Shown: piece after piece, positions 50,665-59,266 of the stretch
Position numbering within the stretch: position 1 is the stretch's first letter
Layout of the letters: every line of letters begins with the position of its first letter
Assembly: GCA_049514215.1 (NCBI GenBank)
Contig: JBEKVI010000001.1
Span: forward strand, 1 to 64,000
Origin: BOG-994 sp049514215
GTDB taxonomy: Bacteria > Pseudomonadota > Gammaproteobacteria > Burkholderiales > Burkholderiaceae_D
Direction: 5' to 3'
Length of the DNA stretch: 64,000 nucleotides
Program-made: the position numbers and the translations under genes
The notes under the pieces: model-generated
The model's database searches: none
What the model saw: the letters and a program-made list of their open reading frames with translations, nothing else
Told to the model about the DNA's origin: nothing

Positions 50665-51762
50665 CTAGGCTCGGCGCGCGAACAGATAATGCCCAACACC
50701 CCATTCCTTTCCCGCGCGGTAGCCAAAGAGCTCGGCGACGGCCATGTAGAACATCCGCCAGCGATTCAGCCAGACCAGGCCCTGGTCAGCCCCATAGCAG
50801 CGCTGGAACAGATCGAGAATGGGTGCGCGCGCGCGGTCGACTCCGGCAAGCCAATCGTTGGCCGTGCGTTCGTAGTGGCTCCCCTCGACCTGCCACTGCT
50901 CGACGAGGCGTAGATCGTCCTGAAAGTGAAGCAAGAGGTGCTGCGAGGGCATGATCCCCCCCGTGAAAAAATACTGGGCCATCCAATCGGAGCGATCGCG
51001 TTGCTCAAAATGGTAGGCCAGAGTTTGGTGCGCGAAGATGTGGACGAACAGGCGGCCATCGGGAACGAGCCAGCGGGCGACCTTGGCCATCAGTGCCTGA
51101 TAGTTCTTCATATGCTCGAACATCTCGATCGAGACGATTCGATCGAAACCGGCGCCACCGGCTTTGTCAGTGAAATCGAATTCGCTGACATTGCCGGTGA
51201 CGATTTGAATGTTGTCCAGGTTTCGTTCTCGGGCGCGAGACTCGATGAACTCGCGCTGGCCATTCGAGTTGGACAGCCCGACGATGTGCGCGTTGGGCAA
51301 TCGCGCCGCGAGCCAGAGCGACAACGAGCCCCAACCGCAACCCAGATCGAGAATGCGCTGGCCGTCGGCGAGGGCAGCTCGCTGCGCGACGAGTTCGAGC
51401 ATGGCTACTTCGGCTTGGGCGAGCGTTTCGGTTCCGGTGGGATAGAGGCAGCTCGAGTATTTCAGGAAGGGGCCCAGATGGAGTTTGAAAAACTCCGCCG
51501 GGACTTCGTAGTGCTGGGCGTTGGCCATCTGGGTCTCGATGGCAATCGGGCTTGCGCGGAGCTCACGCAAGAGGGACTGCATCCGTACCGTCGCAGCGGC
51601 AGGACCGCCGGCGCGCTCCGTGGCCAGACGTTGCGCGATGAGGCGCCGCATTCCGGCGCGGGCCAGGACATCTGGCACTAGTCCACGCTCGCACAGATCA
51701 ATGAGACTGGTTACGCGCGAAGCGGGGCCGGGTGTGGGAGATGAGGCGGAGTAGGTTGACAC
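50665..51762 (-). CDS. Cyclopropane-fatty-acid synthase family methyltransferase
   Basis: 365-residue SAM-dependent enzyme acting on membrane lipid acyl chains. Motif I ILDLGCGWGSLSLWLA near residue 145, SIEMFEHMKNY (lipid-binding/bicarbonate-site Glu-His region of CFA synthases), FTGGIMPS, SHYERTANDWL and the WRMFYMAVAELFGY end are all family-specific. CFA synthase proper is slightly longer (about 380 residues); this shorter form may be a lipid methyltransferase of the same clan. Downstream neighbour in the same direction is DUF1295 (upstream in operon, 28 bp), a membrane reductase common beside cfa genes. Confidence 0.87.
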   Translation of the reverse strand: MSTYSASSPTPGPASRVTSLIDLCERGLVPDVLARAGMRRLIAQRLATERAGGPAAATVRMQSLLRELRASPIAIETQMANAQHYEVPAEFFKLHLGPFLKYSSCLYPTGTETLAQAEVAMLELVAQRAALADGQRILDLGCGWGSLSLWLAARLPNAHIVGLSNSNGQREFIESRARERNLDNIQIVTGNVSEFDFTDKAGGAGFDRIVSIEMFEHMKNYQALMAKVARWLVPDGRLFVHIFAHQTLAYHFEQRDRSDWMAQYFFTGGIMPSQHLLLHFQDDLRLVEQWQVEGSHYERTANDWLAGVDRARAPILDLFQRCYGADQGLVWLNRWRMFYMAVAELFGYRAGKEWGVGHYLFARRA

Positions 51763-51790
51763 AGGATGTCCTAGGGTTTGAAGTCAGCTT

Positions 51791-52582
51791 TCAACTGGCA
51801 TCGGGCGACGGCTTCGGAGGCCAGGGAATGAATGCACTGGTGGTACGAATATAGTCAGCGTACCCGGGTCGGGACTTCGCGCTCTGCGCCTCTGTCATCG
51901 GGATTCCCGAGACTTTTAACAGCAGGAAAACCATGACGCCACAGGGGATCAGCGTCGCCCAGATCCAAGGACTTCCGATAGCGAGAACGCAGTAGACGGG
52001 CCAGTGCAGGCATTCAAAGAAATAGTTGGGATGGCGCGAGTACCGCCACAGACCCTCGCGACACACCTTGCCGCGGTGAGCGGGATCGGTCTTAAAGCGT
52101 TCGAGCTGCCAATCGGCGAGCGCTTCGCCGGCGATCGATGAGAACCAGAGACACGCCGCAAGCGCGATGGCCCAGGGCGACGGGGCGTCGGGTCGATATG
52201 CGACGACCAGAAAGCCCATCGAAAGCAGGATCGCCAGCACGACTTGGAGCTGGAAGAACCAGAACATGTTCCAGTTCGCCGTCTGCTTCCACTCCTCTCT
52301 TAGGCGGCGGTAGCGGCCATCTTCGGGCCTGCCATAGTTACGCAGCCAAAGATGGGTACCCAGCCGCAATCCCCACAGGCCGGCCAAAACGCCCACCCAC
52401 AGGCGAGCGCTGGTATTGCCGTTGGCAAGCGCTGCGTAGAGGACGCCCAGAAATCCCAGCGACCAAGACCAGACTGGGTCGACCATCCCTGCATTGTGGG
52501 TACGCAACTGGACCAGCCAGACGAGGCTGAAAATCAGGGACAACGAGAGAAGTCCGATCAAAACGACAATGGTTGCGGGCAT
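51791..52582 (-). CDS. DUF1295 membrane protein (steroid 5-alpha-reductase-like)
   Basis: 263-residue multi-TM protein of the DUF1295/ICMT-reductase superfamily: VDPVWSWSLGFLGVLYA, LWGLRLGTHLWLRNYGRPEDGRY, WFSSIAGEALADWQLERFK, and the C-terminal LWRYSRHPNYFFECLHW cofactor-type motif, common to membrane methyltransferases and reductases of this fold. Starts at ATG 52582; the frame is open to GTG 52648. It precedes the cfa-like gene by 28 bp, which suggests a joint role in modifying acyl chains or sterol-like lipids. Confidence 0.83.
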   Translation of the reverse strand: MPATIVVLIGLLSLSLIFSLVWLVQLRTHNAGMVDPVWSWSLGFLGVLYAALANGNTSARLWVGVLAGLWGLRLGTHLWLRNYGRPEDGRYRRLREEWKQTANWNMFWFFQLQVVLAILLSMGFLVVAYRPDAPSPWAIALAACLWFSSIAGEALADWQLERFKTDPAHRGKVCREGLWRYSRHPNYFFECLHWPVYCVLAIGSPWIWATLIPCGVMVFLLLKVSGIPMTEAQSAKSRPGYADYIRTTSAFIPWPPKPSPDAS

Positions 52583-52728
52583 GAGGGAAGCGCTTCGGGG
52601 GGTGGGGACACGTCGTAGTGTACGTGCCCCGGTGCCCATCGGTTGCACCTTTGCAGTTCAGGGGCCGCCCTAAAGCCTCGCGCAAGAACGTTGCTCCCGT
52701 GGCTCGGGGACGCCTAGAATCAGGTTTG

Positions 52729-53181
52729 ATGCCATTTTCTTGGACGGCGGCCATGACCGAGTCGGGTTCTTCAGATGATTTCGCAACGAGAGCCCATGCA
52801 TTACTGGAACAGAAATTTGCGCCTTGGGTCCAGGAACTGGCATTAACGGTCGAATCCACAGCGCCGATCGTGCTTCGGCTCCGTTGTCGTCCGGAATTGA
52901 GTCGAATCGGTGGAATCGTGTGCGGACAAGCCATTATGGCGGCGGCCGACACAGCCATGGTGCTTGCGATTTCGGAAGCGCTGGGCGGGTTCATCGAAAT
53001 GTCGACCGTCAACATGAACACGAGCTTTCTGGCGCCGTTGATTGACGAGGACGGCCTCATTGGAATCCAGCTGACCAAAGTGGGCAAGACCATGGCCTTC
53101 GGTGAGGGACGGGTGACTGGTGTGCGCTCGGGCAAGGTCTGTGCCCAGACCAGCCTCGTATATGCTCTAAAAAGGCCATGA
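52729..53181 (+). CDS. PaaI-type hotdog thioesterase
   Basis: 150-residue single-hotdog protein. The central helix region reads RIGGIVCGQAIMAAADTAM: the His of the usual HGG motif is Ile, but the Asp later in the helix that carries activity in many PaaI members is kept. The strand STVNMNTSFLAPL and the end FGEGRVTGVRSGKVCAQTSL fit the family. It probably hydrolyses an acyl-CoA; substrate unknown. Start ATG 52729 or 52753 are both possible. Followed 55 bp later by the DUF2520 gene. Confidence 0.8.
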   Translation: MPFSWTAAMTESGSSDDFATRAHALLEQKFAPWVQELALTVESTAPIVLRLRCRPELSRIGGIVCGQAIMAAADTAMVLAISEALGGFIEMSTVNMNTSFLAPLIDEDGLIGIQLTKVGKTMAFGEGRVTGVRSGKVCAQTSLVYALKRP

Positions 53182-53236
53182 GCCATCCAGCGGGAGGTTT
53201 CGGTCTGTCTTTCCCTTTAGGATAGGTGCGGCACGC

Positions 53237-54097
53237 ATGCGGCGATCGATTTCCATCATCGGCGCGGGCCGGCTCGGCGGCAGTCTTGGCCGGCTCTGGC
53301 ACGAAACGGGTTCGCTTGAGATCTTCGATGTTCTTGGTCGCACCGAGGACGCGGGCGCGGCCGGTGTCGCGAAAATCGGGGCCGGTCGTGCCATTACCCG
53401 CTTTGCCGATTTGCGGCGCGTTGATCTCTTTTGCATTTCGACGCCTGACGCCGCCATCTCAGCCGTGGAAAGCGAGCTTGCAGGCAGCGGGGTTCTCGAC
53501 GCGAGCTGCACGGTATTCCACTGCAGTGGGGCCGAATCATCCCTGCTTTTGCGGGAATCGAAAACGGCCGGCGCAGCAGTGGCTAGCGTGCATCCGGTGA
53601 TGAGCTTTAGTCATTCACCCGTTGCGGCCGACCGGTTTGTCGGCGTGGTCTGCGCGATGGAGGGTGAGGCGCGTGCATTGCCGATCTTAGAAGAGGTCTT
53701 CGGCGCCTTGGGGGGGCGCACCATTCGCCTTGATCCCGATCGCAAGCTGCTCTACCACGCTGCTGCCGTGTTTGGTTCGAACTATCTCACCACCCTTGTC
53801 CAACTGGCACTGGAGACTTACCGACTGGCCGGCATCGAGTCCGATCTGGCTTTGGAGATGCTCGCGCCGCTCGTATCGCAGACAGTAGAGAACGTTTTGC
53901 AGGCCGGCCCGAAAGCCGCCCTAACGGGCCCCATCGCGCGCAACGACGCAAGCCTGGTGCGCCGTGAATATGCCGCCCTGGCTGCCGTGGACGAAGAGTT
54001 GGCCCGTCTCTACCGGGGGCTTGCGCGGCCCACTGCTCGGCTTGCGGGCCGCATCGATCCCTTGGATCCCACGCCGGCCGATCGGCCATTTCCGTAG
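53237..54097 (+). CDS. Rossmann-fold / DUF2520 oxidoreductase-like protein
   Basis: 286 residues: N-terminal NAD(P)-binding fold (ISIIGAGRLGGSLGRLW; RVDLFCISTPDAAI) followed by the DUF2520 helical domain (VASVHPVMSFS, LLYHAAAVFGSNYLTTLVQLALE, ENVLQAGPKAALTGPIARND). Resembles NADP-dependent beta-hydroxyacid dehydrogenase/ProC-like folds; the family's substrate is not established. ATG 53237 is used. An M20 peptidase gene follows 48 bp later. Confidence 0.85.
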   Translation: MRRSISIIGAGRLGGSLGRLWHETGSLEIFDVLGRTEDAGAAGVAKIGAGRAITRFADLRRVDLFCISTPDAAISAVESELAGSGVLDASCTVFHCSGAESSLLLRESKTAGAAVASVHPVMSFSHSPVAADRFVGVVCAMEGEARALPILEEVFGALGGRTIRLDPDRKLLYHAAAVFGSNYLTTLVQLALETYRLAGIESDLALEMLAPLVSQTVENVLQAGPKAALTGPIARNDASLVRREYAALAAVDEELARLYRGLARPTARLAGRIDPLDPTPADRPFP

Positions 54098-54145
54098 CCG
54101 CAGTTGCTAGAATCCGTCGTCTGATCACGTTTGAGGAAGGCAGCG

Positions 54146-55534
54146 ATGGAAGAGCGCGACGAGGCGGTGAGCGCGGCTTTGGCGTGGTTCGACAGTGGGG
54201 CCTTTGAAGCGGCTCTCGCGCCGCGCATCGCCCGGGCTACGCAAAGCCAGGTGACTGAGGATCGGTCGAGGCTGATCGCGTACCTAGAAGATGAGCTGCA
54301 ACCCGAGCTAAAGGCACTCGGGTTTCGCACCACGCTATTCGAAAACCCGGTGACAGGTGCGCCGCCCTTGATGATCGCCGAGCGAATCGAGGCTCTGGGT
54401 TTGCCCACGGTCCTGATGTATGGGCACGGAGATGTCGTGCGCGGCTACGAGGATCAGTGGCAGCCGGGCCTGTCTCCTTGGGTGCTCGCCAGACGGGGCG
54501 ACCGCTACTTTGGCCGGGGCACGGCAGACAATAAGGGACAGCACAGCATTAATTTGGCGGCTTTGGCCCGCCTACTGACCGGCCGCAAACGGCTCGGGCT
54601 GAACATTCGCATGCTCTTCGAGATGGGAGAGGAGATTGGCTCTCCGGGCTTGCGGCAATTTTGCGAAATTCATCGCGAAGCGCTGGCGGCCGATGTCTTC
54701 ATCGCCTCCGATGGGCCGCGTCTTTCGGCTGACCAGCCCACCGTCTTTCTGGGCTCGCGGGGCGCATTCAACTTTGATCTGGAAGTCAACTTGCGCACCG
54801 GAGCGCATCACTCGGGCAACTGGGGCGGTCTTCTCGCCAATCCGGGAACGATCCTGGCCCATGCAATCGCTTCTTTGATGGATGCGCACGGTGCCATCCG
54901 GGTGGCAGGCCTAAGACCGCCTCCCATTCCCGAATCCGTATGCCGAGCGCTTGCCTTGTTGAAGGTGGGTGAGAAAGAGGGGCCGGCTGTCGACGAGAAC
55001 TGGGGCGAGCCGGGGTTGTCGCCCGCAGAACGCGTGTTCGGGTGGAATGCGCTGGAAGTGCTTGCGTTCGGATGCGGTAATCCGGATTTTCCGGTCAACG
55101 CCATTCCCGGTCAGGCAAAGGCGCATCTGCAATTGCGCTTCGTCGTTGGCTCTGACCCCGCCCTCTTTGAGAAAGCCCTGCGGGATCATCTTGATGACTC
55201 CGGATTCACGATGGTCCAAGTGCGGCCCGCACGAGAGGGCGTGTTTCCGGCGACGCGCCTGGACCCCGAAAACGCTTGGGTGACGCGCGTGAGTGCCTCG
55301 ATCGAGCGAACGACCGGAGCGCGTCCTGCCATCATTCCCAATCTCGGCGGATCACTGCCCAATGACTGTTTCGCCGACGTGTTGGGCCTGCCGACGATTT
55401 GGATTCCCCATTCCTATCCCGGGTGCGGCCAGCATGCGGCCAACGAGCACTTGCTCATCAATGTGGCCCGGGAAGGGCTCGCCATGATGGTCGGGTTGTT
55501 CTTTGATCTGGGTTCGGAAACTGCGCCATCCTAG
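54146..55534 (+). CDS. M20-family metallopeptidase
   Basis: 462-residue di-zinc exopeptidase or deacylase. Ligands: His-Asp in VLMYGHGDVVRG, bridging Asp in RGTADNKGQHS, catalytic Glu pair in LFEMGEEIGSPG, Asp in FIASDGPR, and the late His in IPHSYPGCGQHAANEH. A dimerisation insert spans about residues 210-330 (GAHHSGNWGGLLANPG). The ATG at 54146 has GAGGAAGG five bases upstream, better than TTG 54131. Its TAG shares CTAG with the stop of the convergent cls gene. Substrate (dipeptide versus N-acyl amino acid) unknown. Confidence 0.88.
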   Translation: MEERDEAVSAALAWFDSGAFEAALAPRIARATQSQVTEDRSRLIAYLEDELQPELKALGFRTTLFENPVTGAPPLMIAERIEALGLPTVLMYGHGDVVRGYEDQWQPGLSPWVLARRGDRYFGRGTADNKGQHSINLAALARLLTGRKRLGLNIRMLFEMGEEIGSPGLRQFCEIHREALAADVFIASDGPRLSADQPTVFLGSRGAFNFDLEVNLRTGAHHSGNWGGLLANPGTILAHAIASLMDAHGAIRVAGLRPPPIPESVCRALALLKVGEKEGPAVDENWGEPGLSPAERVFGWNALEVLAFGCGNPDFPVNAIPGQAKAHLQLRFVVGSDPALFEKALRDHLDDSGFTMVQVRPAREGVFPATRLDPENAWVTRVSASIERTTGARPAIIPNLGGSLPNDCFADVLGLPTIWIPHSYPGCGQHAANEHLLINVAREGLAMMVGLFFDLGSETAPS

Positions 55535-56964
55535 AGCAGCGAGTCGGCCAGACGCGCCACGTTTTGCAGGAGCCTTCTGGGGACCGGACGATGGGACCAG
55601 GTCGCGATATCGAGGGCGCGACCACCGGCCATGTAGCCTTCCCAGACGTTCTTGAGTCTGGCTACGACTTCGGAATCATAGGCGAGCAGACTTACCTCGG
55701 CGTTAAGCGCGAAAGAGCGGATATCCATATTGGTCGACCCGATGAGAGCCACTTCGCTGTCGACCGTCATTAACTTGGCATGCAAGAAGCCGTTTTGAAA
55801 AAGATAAATCTGCACACCTGCGCCAAGAAGCTGCGAGTAATAGGACTGCTGGGCCCAGTTTGTGACGCGCTGATTCGATCTCTCCGGGAGGATGAGCCGC
55901 ATAGTGATGCCCCGGCGCGCGGCGGCGAGAACGGCTTCGAGAAAGGGTTCATCGGGAACGAAATAAGGCGTGACGATGACGACCTCGGCACGTGCCGCGT
56001 AGATCAGTGCGATCATGAGCTCCTTGGTGTTCTCGCGACCATAGCCCGGCCCACTGGGCAAGACCTGGGCGATGGTCGTTCCTTTCGCATCGTGTTGCGG
56101 CATGATTTCGGGGCCTTGCGGGATCTCGTTGGTCTCGAAGTACCAATCCGCCAGAAAAACAAACTGCAGCTGCGTGACGACCGGTCCCGTGATGCGCACC
56201 ACCAGTTCCTCGTTGGGAAAACCAGGGATGAAGGTGGAGTCGACTATGTTCTGGGAGCCGGTGTAGGCGATCATGCCGTCGATCACGACGATCTTGCGAT
56301 GATTGCGCAGGTCAAAACGCGCGACATTGCGGCGAAACAGCCCGACCGGAAGCATGGCGTGAACCTCGATTCCTGCGGCCAAAAATCGTGGAGCTAAGGT
56401 TCGCAACGCACCTCGCGAGCCCACGGCGTCCAACAGGACCCGGCATCGAACGCCGCGCCGCGCGGCGGCGATCAGGACCGATGCGACCCTGGACCCTGTA
56501 GCGTCGTCCTCAAAGATGTAATAGAGCACATGGATGCTCTGCCGTGCCTGCTCGATATCGGCGATGATCCGCGCAATCGGGACCTCGTAGCCGGGCAGGA
56601 TTTCGAGCAGATTGCCGGTCGTGGCCACAAAATCGCCCAAGCCCGTGGCAAGCTGCACCGCGGGTCGGATGGATTCCGGAAGCAGCACGGCATTCGACTC
56701 CTCCGTCGGGGAGACCTGTGCCTGGACCGAGCGAATCAGCCGAGACGCCTGGCGCTGCAGGGCGATGCGCCGTTTCGGTACGTAGATTCGTCCGACGAAG
56801 GCATACAGGAGGACGGCTGGCAGCGGAAGAAAAAAGATCAGAAGAAGCCATGCACGCGCGGCTGCGGGGCTGCGCTTTTGAGGCACATACACGAGCATGA
56901 CAATGCGTACCGACCACTCGCTAATGAGGTAGAGGACGGACCACTGGACATGCGGTAGGCTCAT
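55531..56964 (-). CDS. cls: Cardiolipin synthase (phospholipase D family)
   Basis: 477-residue inner-membrane enzyme joining two phosphatidylglycerols into cardiolipin and glycerol. Two N-terminal TM helices (LYLISEWSVRIVMLVYV; ARAWLLLIFFLPLPAVLLYAF) precede two PLD HKD motifs: NHRKIVVIDGMIAYTGSQN and LHAKLMTVDSEVALIGSTN. The size and layout fit ClsA more than ClsB. First gene of a leftward run after an intergenic gap; no signal for specific control. Confidence 0.92.
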   Translation of the reverse strand: MSLPHVQWSVLYLISEWSVRIVMLVYVPQKRSPAAARAWLLLIFFLPLPAVLLYAFVGRIYVPKRRIALQRQASRLIRSVQAQVSPTEESNAVLLPESIRPAVQLATGLGDFVATTGNLLEILPGYEVPIARIIADIEQARQSIHVLYYIFEDDATGSRVASVLIAAARRGVRCRVLLDAVGSRGALRTLAPRFLAAGIEVHAMLPVGLFRRNVARFDLRNHRKIVVIDGMIAYTGSQNIVDSTFIPGFPNEELVVRITGPVVTQLQFVFLADWYFETNEIPQGPEIMPQHDAKGTTIAQVLPSGPGYGRENTKELMIALIYAARAEVVIVTPYFVPDEPFLEAVLAAARRGITMRLILPERSNQRVTNWAQQSYYSQLLGAGVQIYLFQNGFLHAKLMTVDSEVALIGSTNMDIRSFALNAEVSLLAYDSEVVARLKNVWEGYMAGGRALDIATWSHRPVPRRLLQNVARLADSLL

Positions 56965-57157
56965 TGGGGATTCGGCGAAAAGCGATGCGGCAGTGTAGCG
57001 CGAACGCGCGGGCCCAACACCCCTCGAGCCGACGAGATGACTCTGCGTTCCTAAGCAGGTTTAGCCGGCAACCGGAGCTTCGGTGCGCCCCTCGACGGGC
57101 GTCATCGACCTTCCGTCTTCTGGGCTCGTCCGATGGCCGCCTCGATGCGGGCCAAAC

Positions 57158-57766
57158 CTACCACTCCAGTCCCTCTTCCGAGAGCGCTCTCACCGCACTC
57201 GGTCGCTCGCCCACCAGCTTTTCGTAGGCGACAACCGAAGGCCACTGATCCGGATCGATACCCACCATGCGTGTCCATTTGATCATGACCCACAGGTGCG
57301 GGTCGGCCACGGAGAACTGCTCCCCCATGAGATAGGGCCCGCGGTCCAGCTGCTGGGCGACGTGTCCAAAGCGCTTTCGCAGACGGTCCTTCAGAGCCGG
57401 CTTATAGTGAATCGGCGTGTCGTCCGCGAACAGGGGCCCGAAACCCTTGTGAATTTCGGAGGTGATGAAGTTCAGCCAAGACAGAAGTCGGTAGCGCTCC
57501 ATGGTACCTGGCTTGGGAATCAGTCCGCCCGCCGGGGCGACGTCTCCCAGATACTGGAGGATGACCGGCACTTCCGTGATTGTCTGGCCATCGGAGAGTT
57601 CCAGTGTGGGAACGTAACCCGGCGGATTAATCTCGTAATAATTTCGTCCTGAGGCCGTGCGATGGGTCGCGACATCCACGCGGTCGAGCTCGTAGGGCAG
57701 TCCGGCTTCAAGCAGGAGCAAGTGTGGGGCGAGGGAGCATGCGCCCGGGGAATAGTAGAGCTTCAT
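57158..57766 (-). CDS. Glutathione S-transferase, beta-like class
   Basis: 202-residue cytosolic GST: thioredoxin-like N-domain (MKLYYSPGACSLAPHLLL, with the Cys typical of bacterial beta GSTs, PPGYVPTLEL cis-Pro, LSDGQTITEVPVILQYLGD) and a helical C-domain (FSVADPHLWVMIKW N-capping box). It conjugates glutathione to electrophiles or acts as a peroxidase. It is downstream of glutathione reductase in the same direction (105 bp), a coherent redox pair. Confidence 0.9.
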   Translation of the reverse strand: MKLYYSPGACSLAPHLLLLEAGLPYELDRVDVATHRTASGRNYYEINPPGYVPTLELSDGQTITEVPVILQYLGDVAPAGGLIPKPGTMERYRLLSWLNFITSEIHKGFGPLFADDTPIHYKPALKDRLRKRFGHVAQQLDRGPYLMGEQFSVADPHLWVMIKWTRMVGIDPDQWPSVVAYEKLVGERPSAVRALSEEGLEW

Positions 57767-57871
57767 TTCAGGAATGACGATAAGGCCAATAGGTTCGTCC
57801 GTTGCAATCCGAGCAACGAGACGCAGTAACGTAACTCAGTTTTGAATTCGGTGCAGGCAAGCGCTTGGAAT

Positions 57872-59218
57872 CTAGACTGGGCTGGCCTCGCGCATGGTAA
57901 GAAACTCCTCGGCCACGGTCGGATGGATTCCGATCGTCGCGTCCAGTTGCGCCTTGGTCGCCCCACATGTGAGGGCCGCCGCGAAACCCGGGATGATCTC
58001 GCTTGCATCCGAGCCGAGCATGTGGGCTCCGAGCACGCGGTCTGTATTCGCATCGACCACCAGTTTCATAAAGACCTGTTCGGCACGGTGCGTGAGTCTA
58101 TGCTTGAGGGGGGTGAAGGTGCTTTTGAAAATGCGCACCAGGTAGCCGCGCGCCTTGGCCTGTTGCTCCGTTAGGCCGACACAGGCGTAGGTGGGATGGG
58201 TGAAGACGGCTGTCGGCACAAATTCATAGGATACCGAGCGTTTGCCATCGCCAAAGAAACGCTGGGCGAAAGCCATCCCTTCGGCGAGCGCGACAGGAGT
58301 CAGTTGAATGCGGTCGGTGACGTCGCCGATGGCGTGGATCGAGGCGATATTGGTCGTGTAATTTTCATCGACCACCACTTCGCCGCGCCTCCCGGTCACC
58401 ACGCCGATCGGCTCGAGCCCGAGATGATCCGAATTGGGCCAGCGGCCGGTCGCCGCGAGGATGCAGTCGGCCTCGATCGTGCTACCGTCGGACAGATGAA
58501 TCGTAAAACCCGGCGCGATGCGCTCGATGCGCGTGCCGGTGCGCACGCGTATCCCCTTTTTGGTCATGGCCTCGACCAGTCGAGGTCCGATGTCCTCGTC
58601 AAAACCCCTTAAGACCGTGGGCGCGCGACAGACCAAGGTGGTGTTCGCCCCCAGACCATTGAAAATCGAAGCGAACTCAACGCCAATGTACCCGCCACCA
58701 TAGACGACGACCCGCTCTGGCAGCGCGTCCAAGTGAAAGGCTTCGTTGGACGTGATCATGTGCTCAGAGCCTGGGATGGGCGGACGCACGGGCCTGCCGC
58801 CCGTGGCAAGAAGGATGTGCTTTGCGCGAAGCGTGTTCTCACCCACCTGAACCTCGTGGACCCCCACAACGCGCGCCGTACCGCGAATTACCGCGACACC
58901 CGACTCGACGAGGATCCGCTCATAGACATCGTTTAGCCGCGCGATCTCTGCATCTTTTGCGGCGATTAGCGTGCGCCAGTCAAAACGCACCTGCCCCGAG
59001 GTCCAGCCGTAGCCCCGGGCGTCTTCAAAGTCCTCGTGATAATGCGCTGCGTACGACAGAAATTTCTTGGGGATGCAGCCGACGTTAACGCAGGTTCCAC
59101 CGAGCAGGCTCGACTCGACAATGGCTACCTTCGCGCCCAGCGATGCGGCCGTACGGCTGGCGCGCACGCCACCAGAGCCTGCGCCAATCGTGATCAGGTC
59201 GTAATCCCATTTAGCCAT
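57872..59218 (-). CDS. gor: Glutathione-disulfide reductase
   Basis: 448-residue FAD/NADPH flavoenzyme reducing GSSG. FAD motif TIGAGSGGVRASRTAA, redox disulfide GGTCVNVGCIPKK, NADPH domain VVVYGGGYIGVEFASI with Arg downstream (CRAPTVLRGFD), and the C-terminal active-site His region in GIHPTVAEEFLTM. The YAAHYHEDFEDARGYGW segment separates glutathione reductases from lipoamide dehydrogenases. A little shorter than most Gor but with all domains. Confidence 0.93.
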   Translation of the reverse strand: MAKWDYDLITIGAGSGGVRASRTAASLGAKVAIVESSLLGGTCVNVGCIPKKFLSYAAHYHEDFEDARGYGWTSGQVRFDWRTLIAAKDAEIARLNDVYERILVESGVAVIRGTARVVGVHEVQVGENTLRAKHILLATGGRPVRPPIPGSEHMITSNEAFHLDALPERVVVYGGGYIGVEFASIFNGLGANTTLVCRAPTVLRGFDEDIGPRLVEAMTKKGIRVRTGTRIERIAPGFTIHLSDGSTIEADCILAATGRWPNSDHLGLEPIGVVTGRRGEVVVDENYTTNIASIHAIGDVTDRIQLTPVALAEGMAFAQRFFGDGKRSVSYEFVPTAVFTHPTYACVGLTEQQAKARGYLVRIFKSTFTPLKHRLTHRAEQVFMKLVVDANTDRVLGAHMLGSDASEIIPGFAAALTCGATKAQLDATIGIHPTVAEEFLTMREASPV

Positions 59219-59266
59219 CAGCTTCGCCAGCTCAGTGAGGGCCGTATGCGCGCAAGCGCGCGCATA

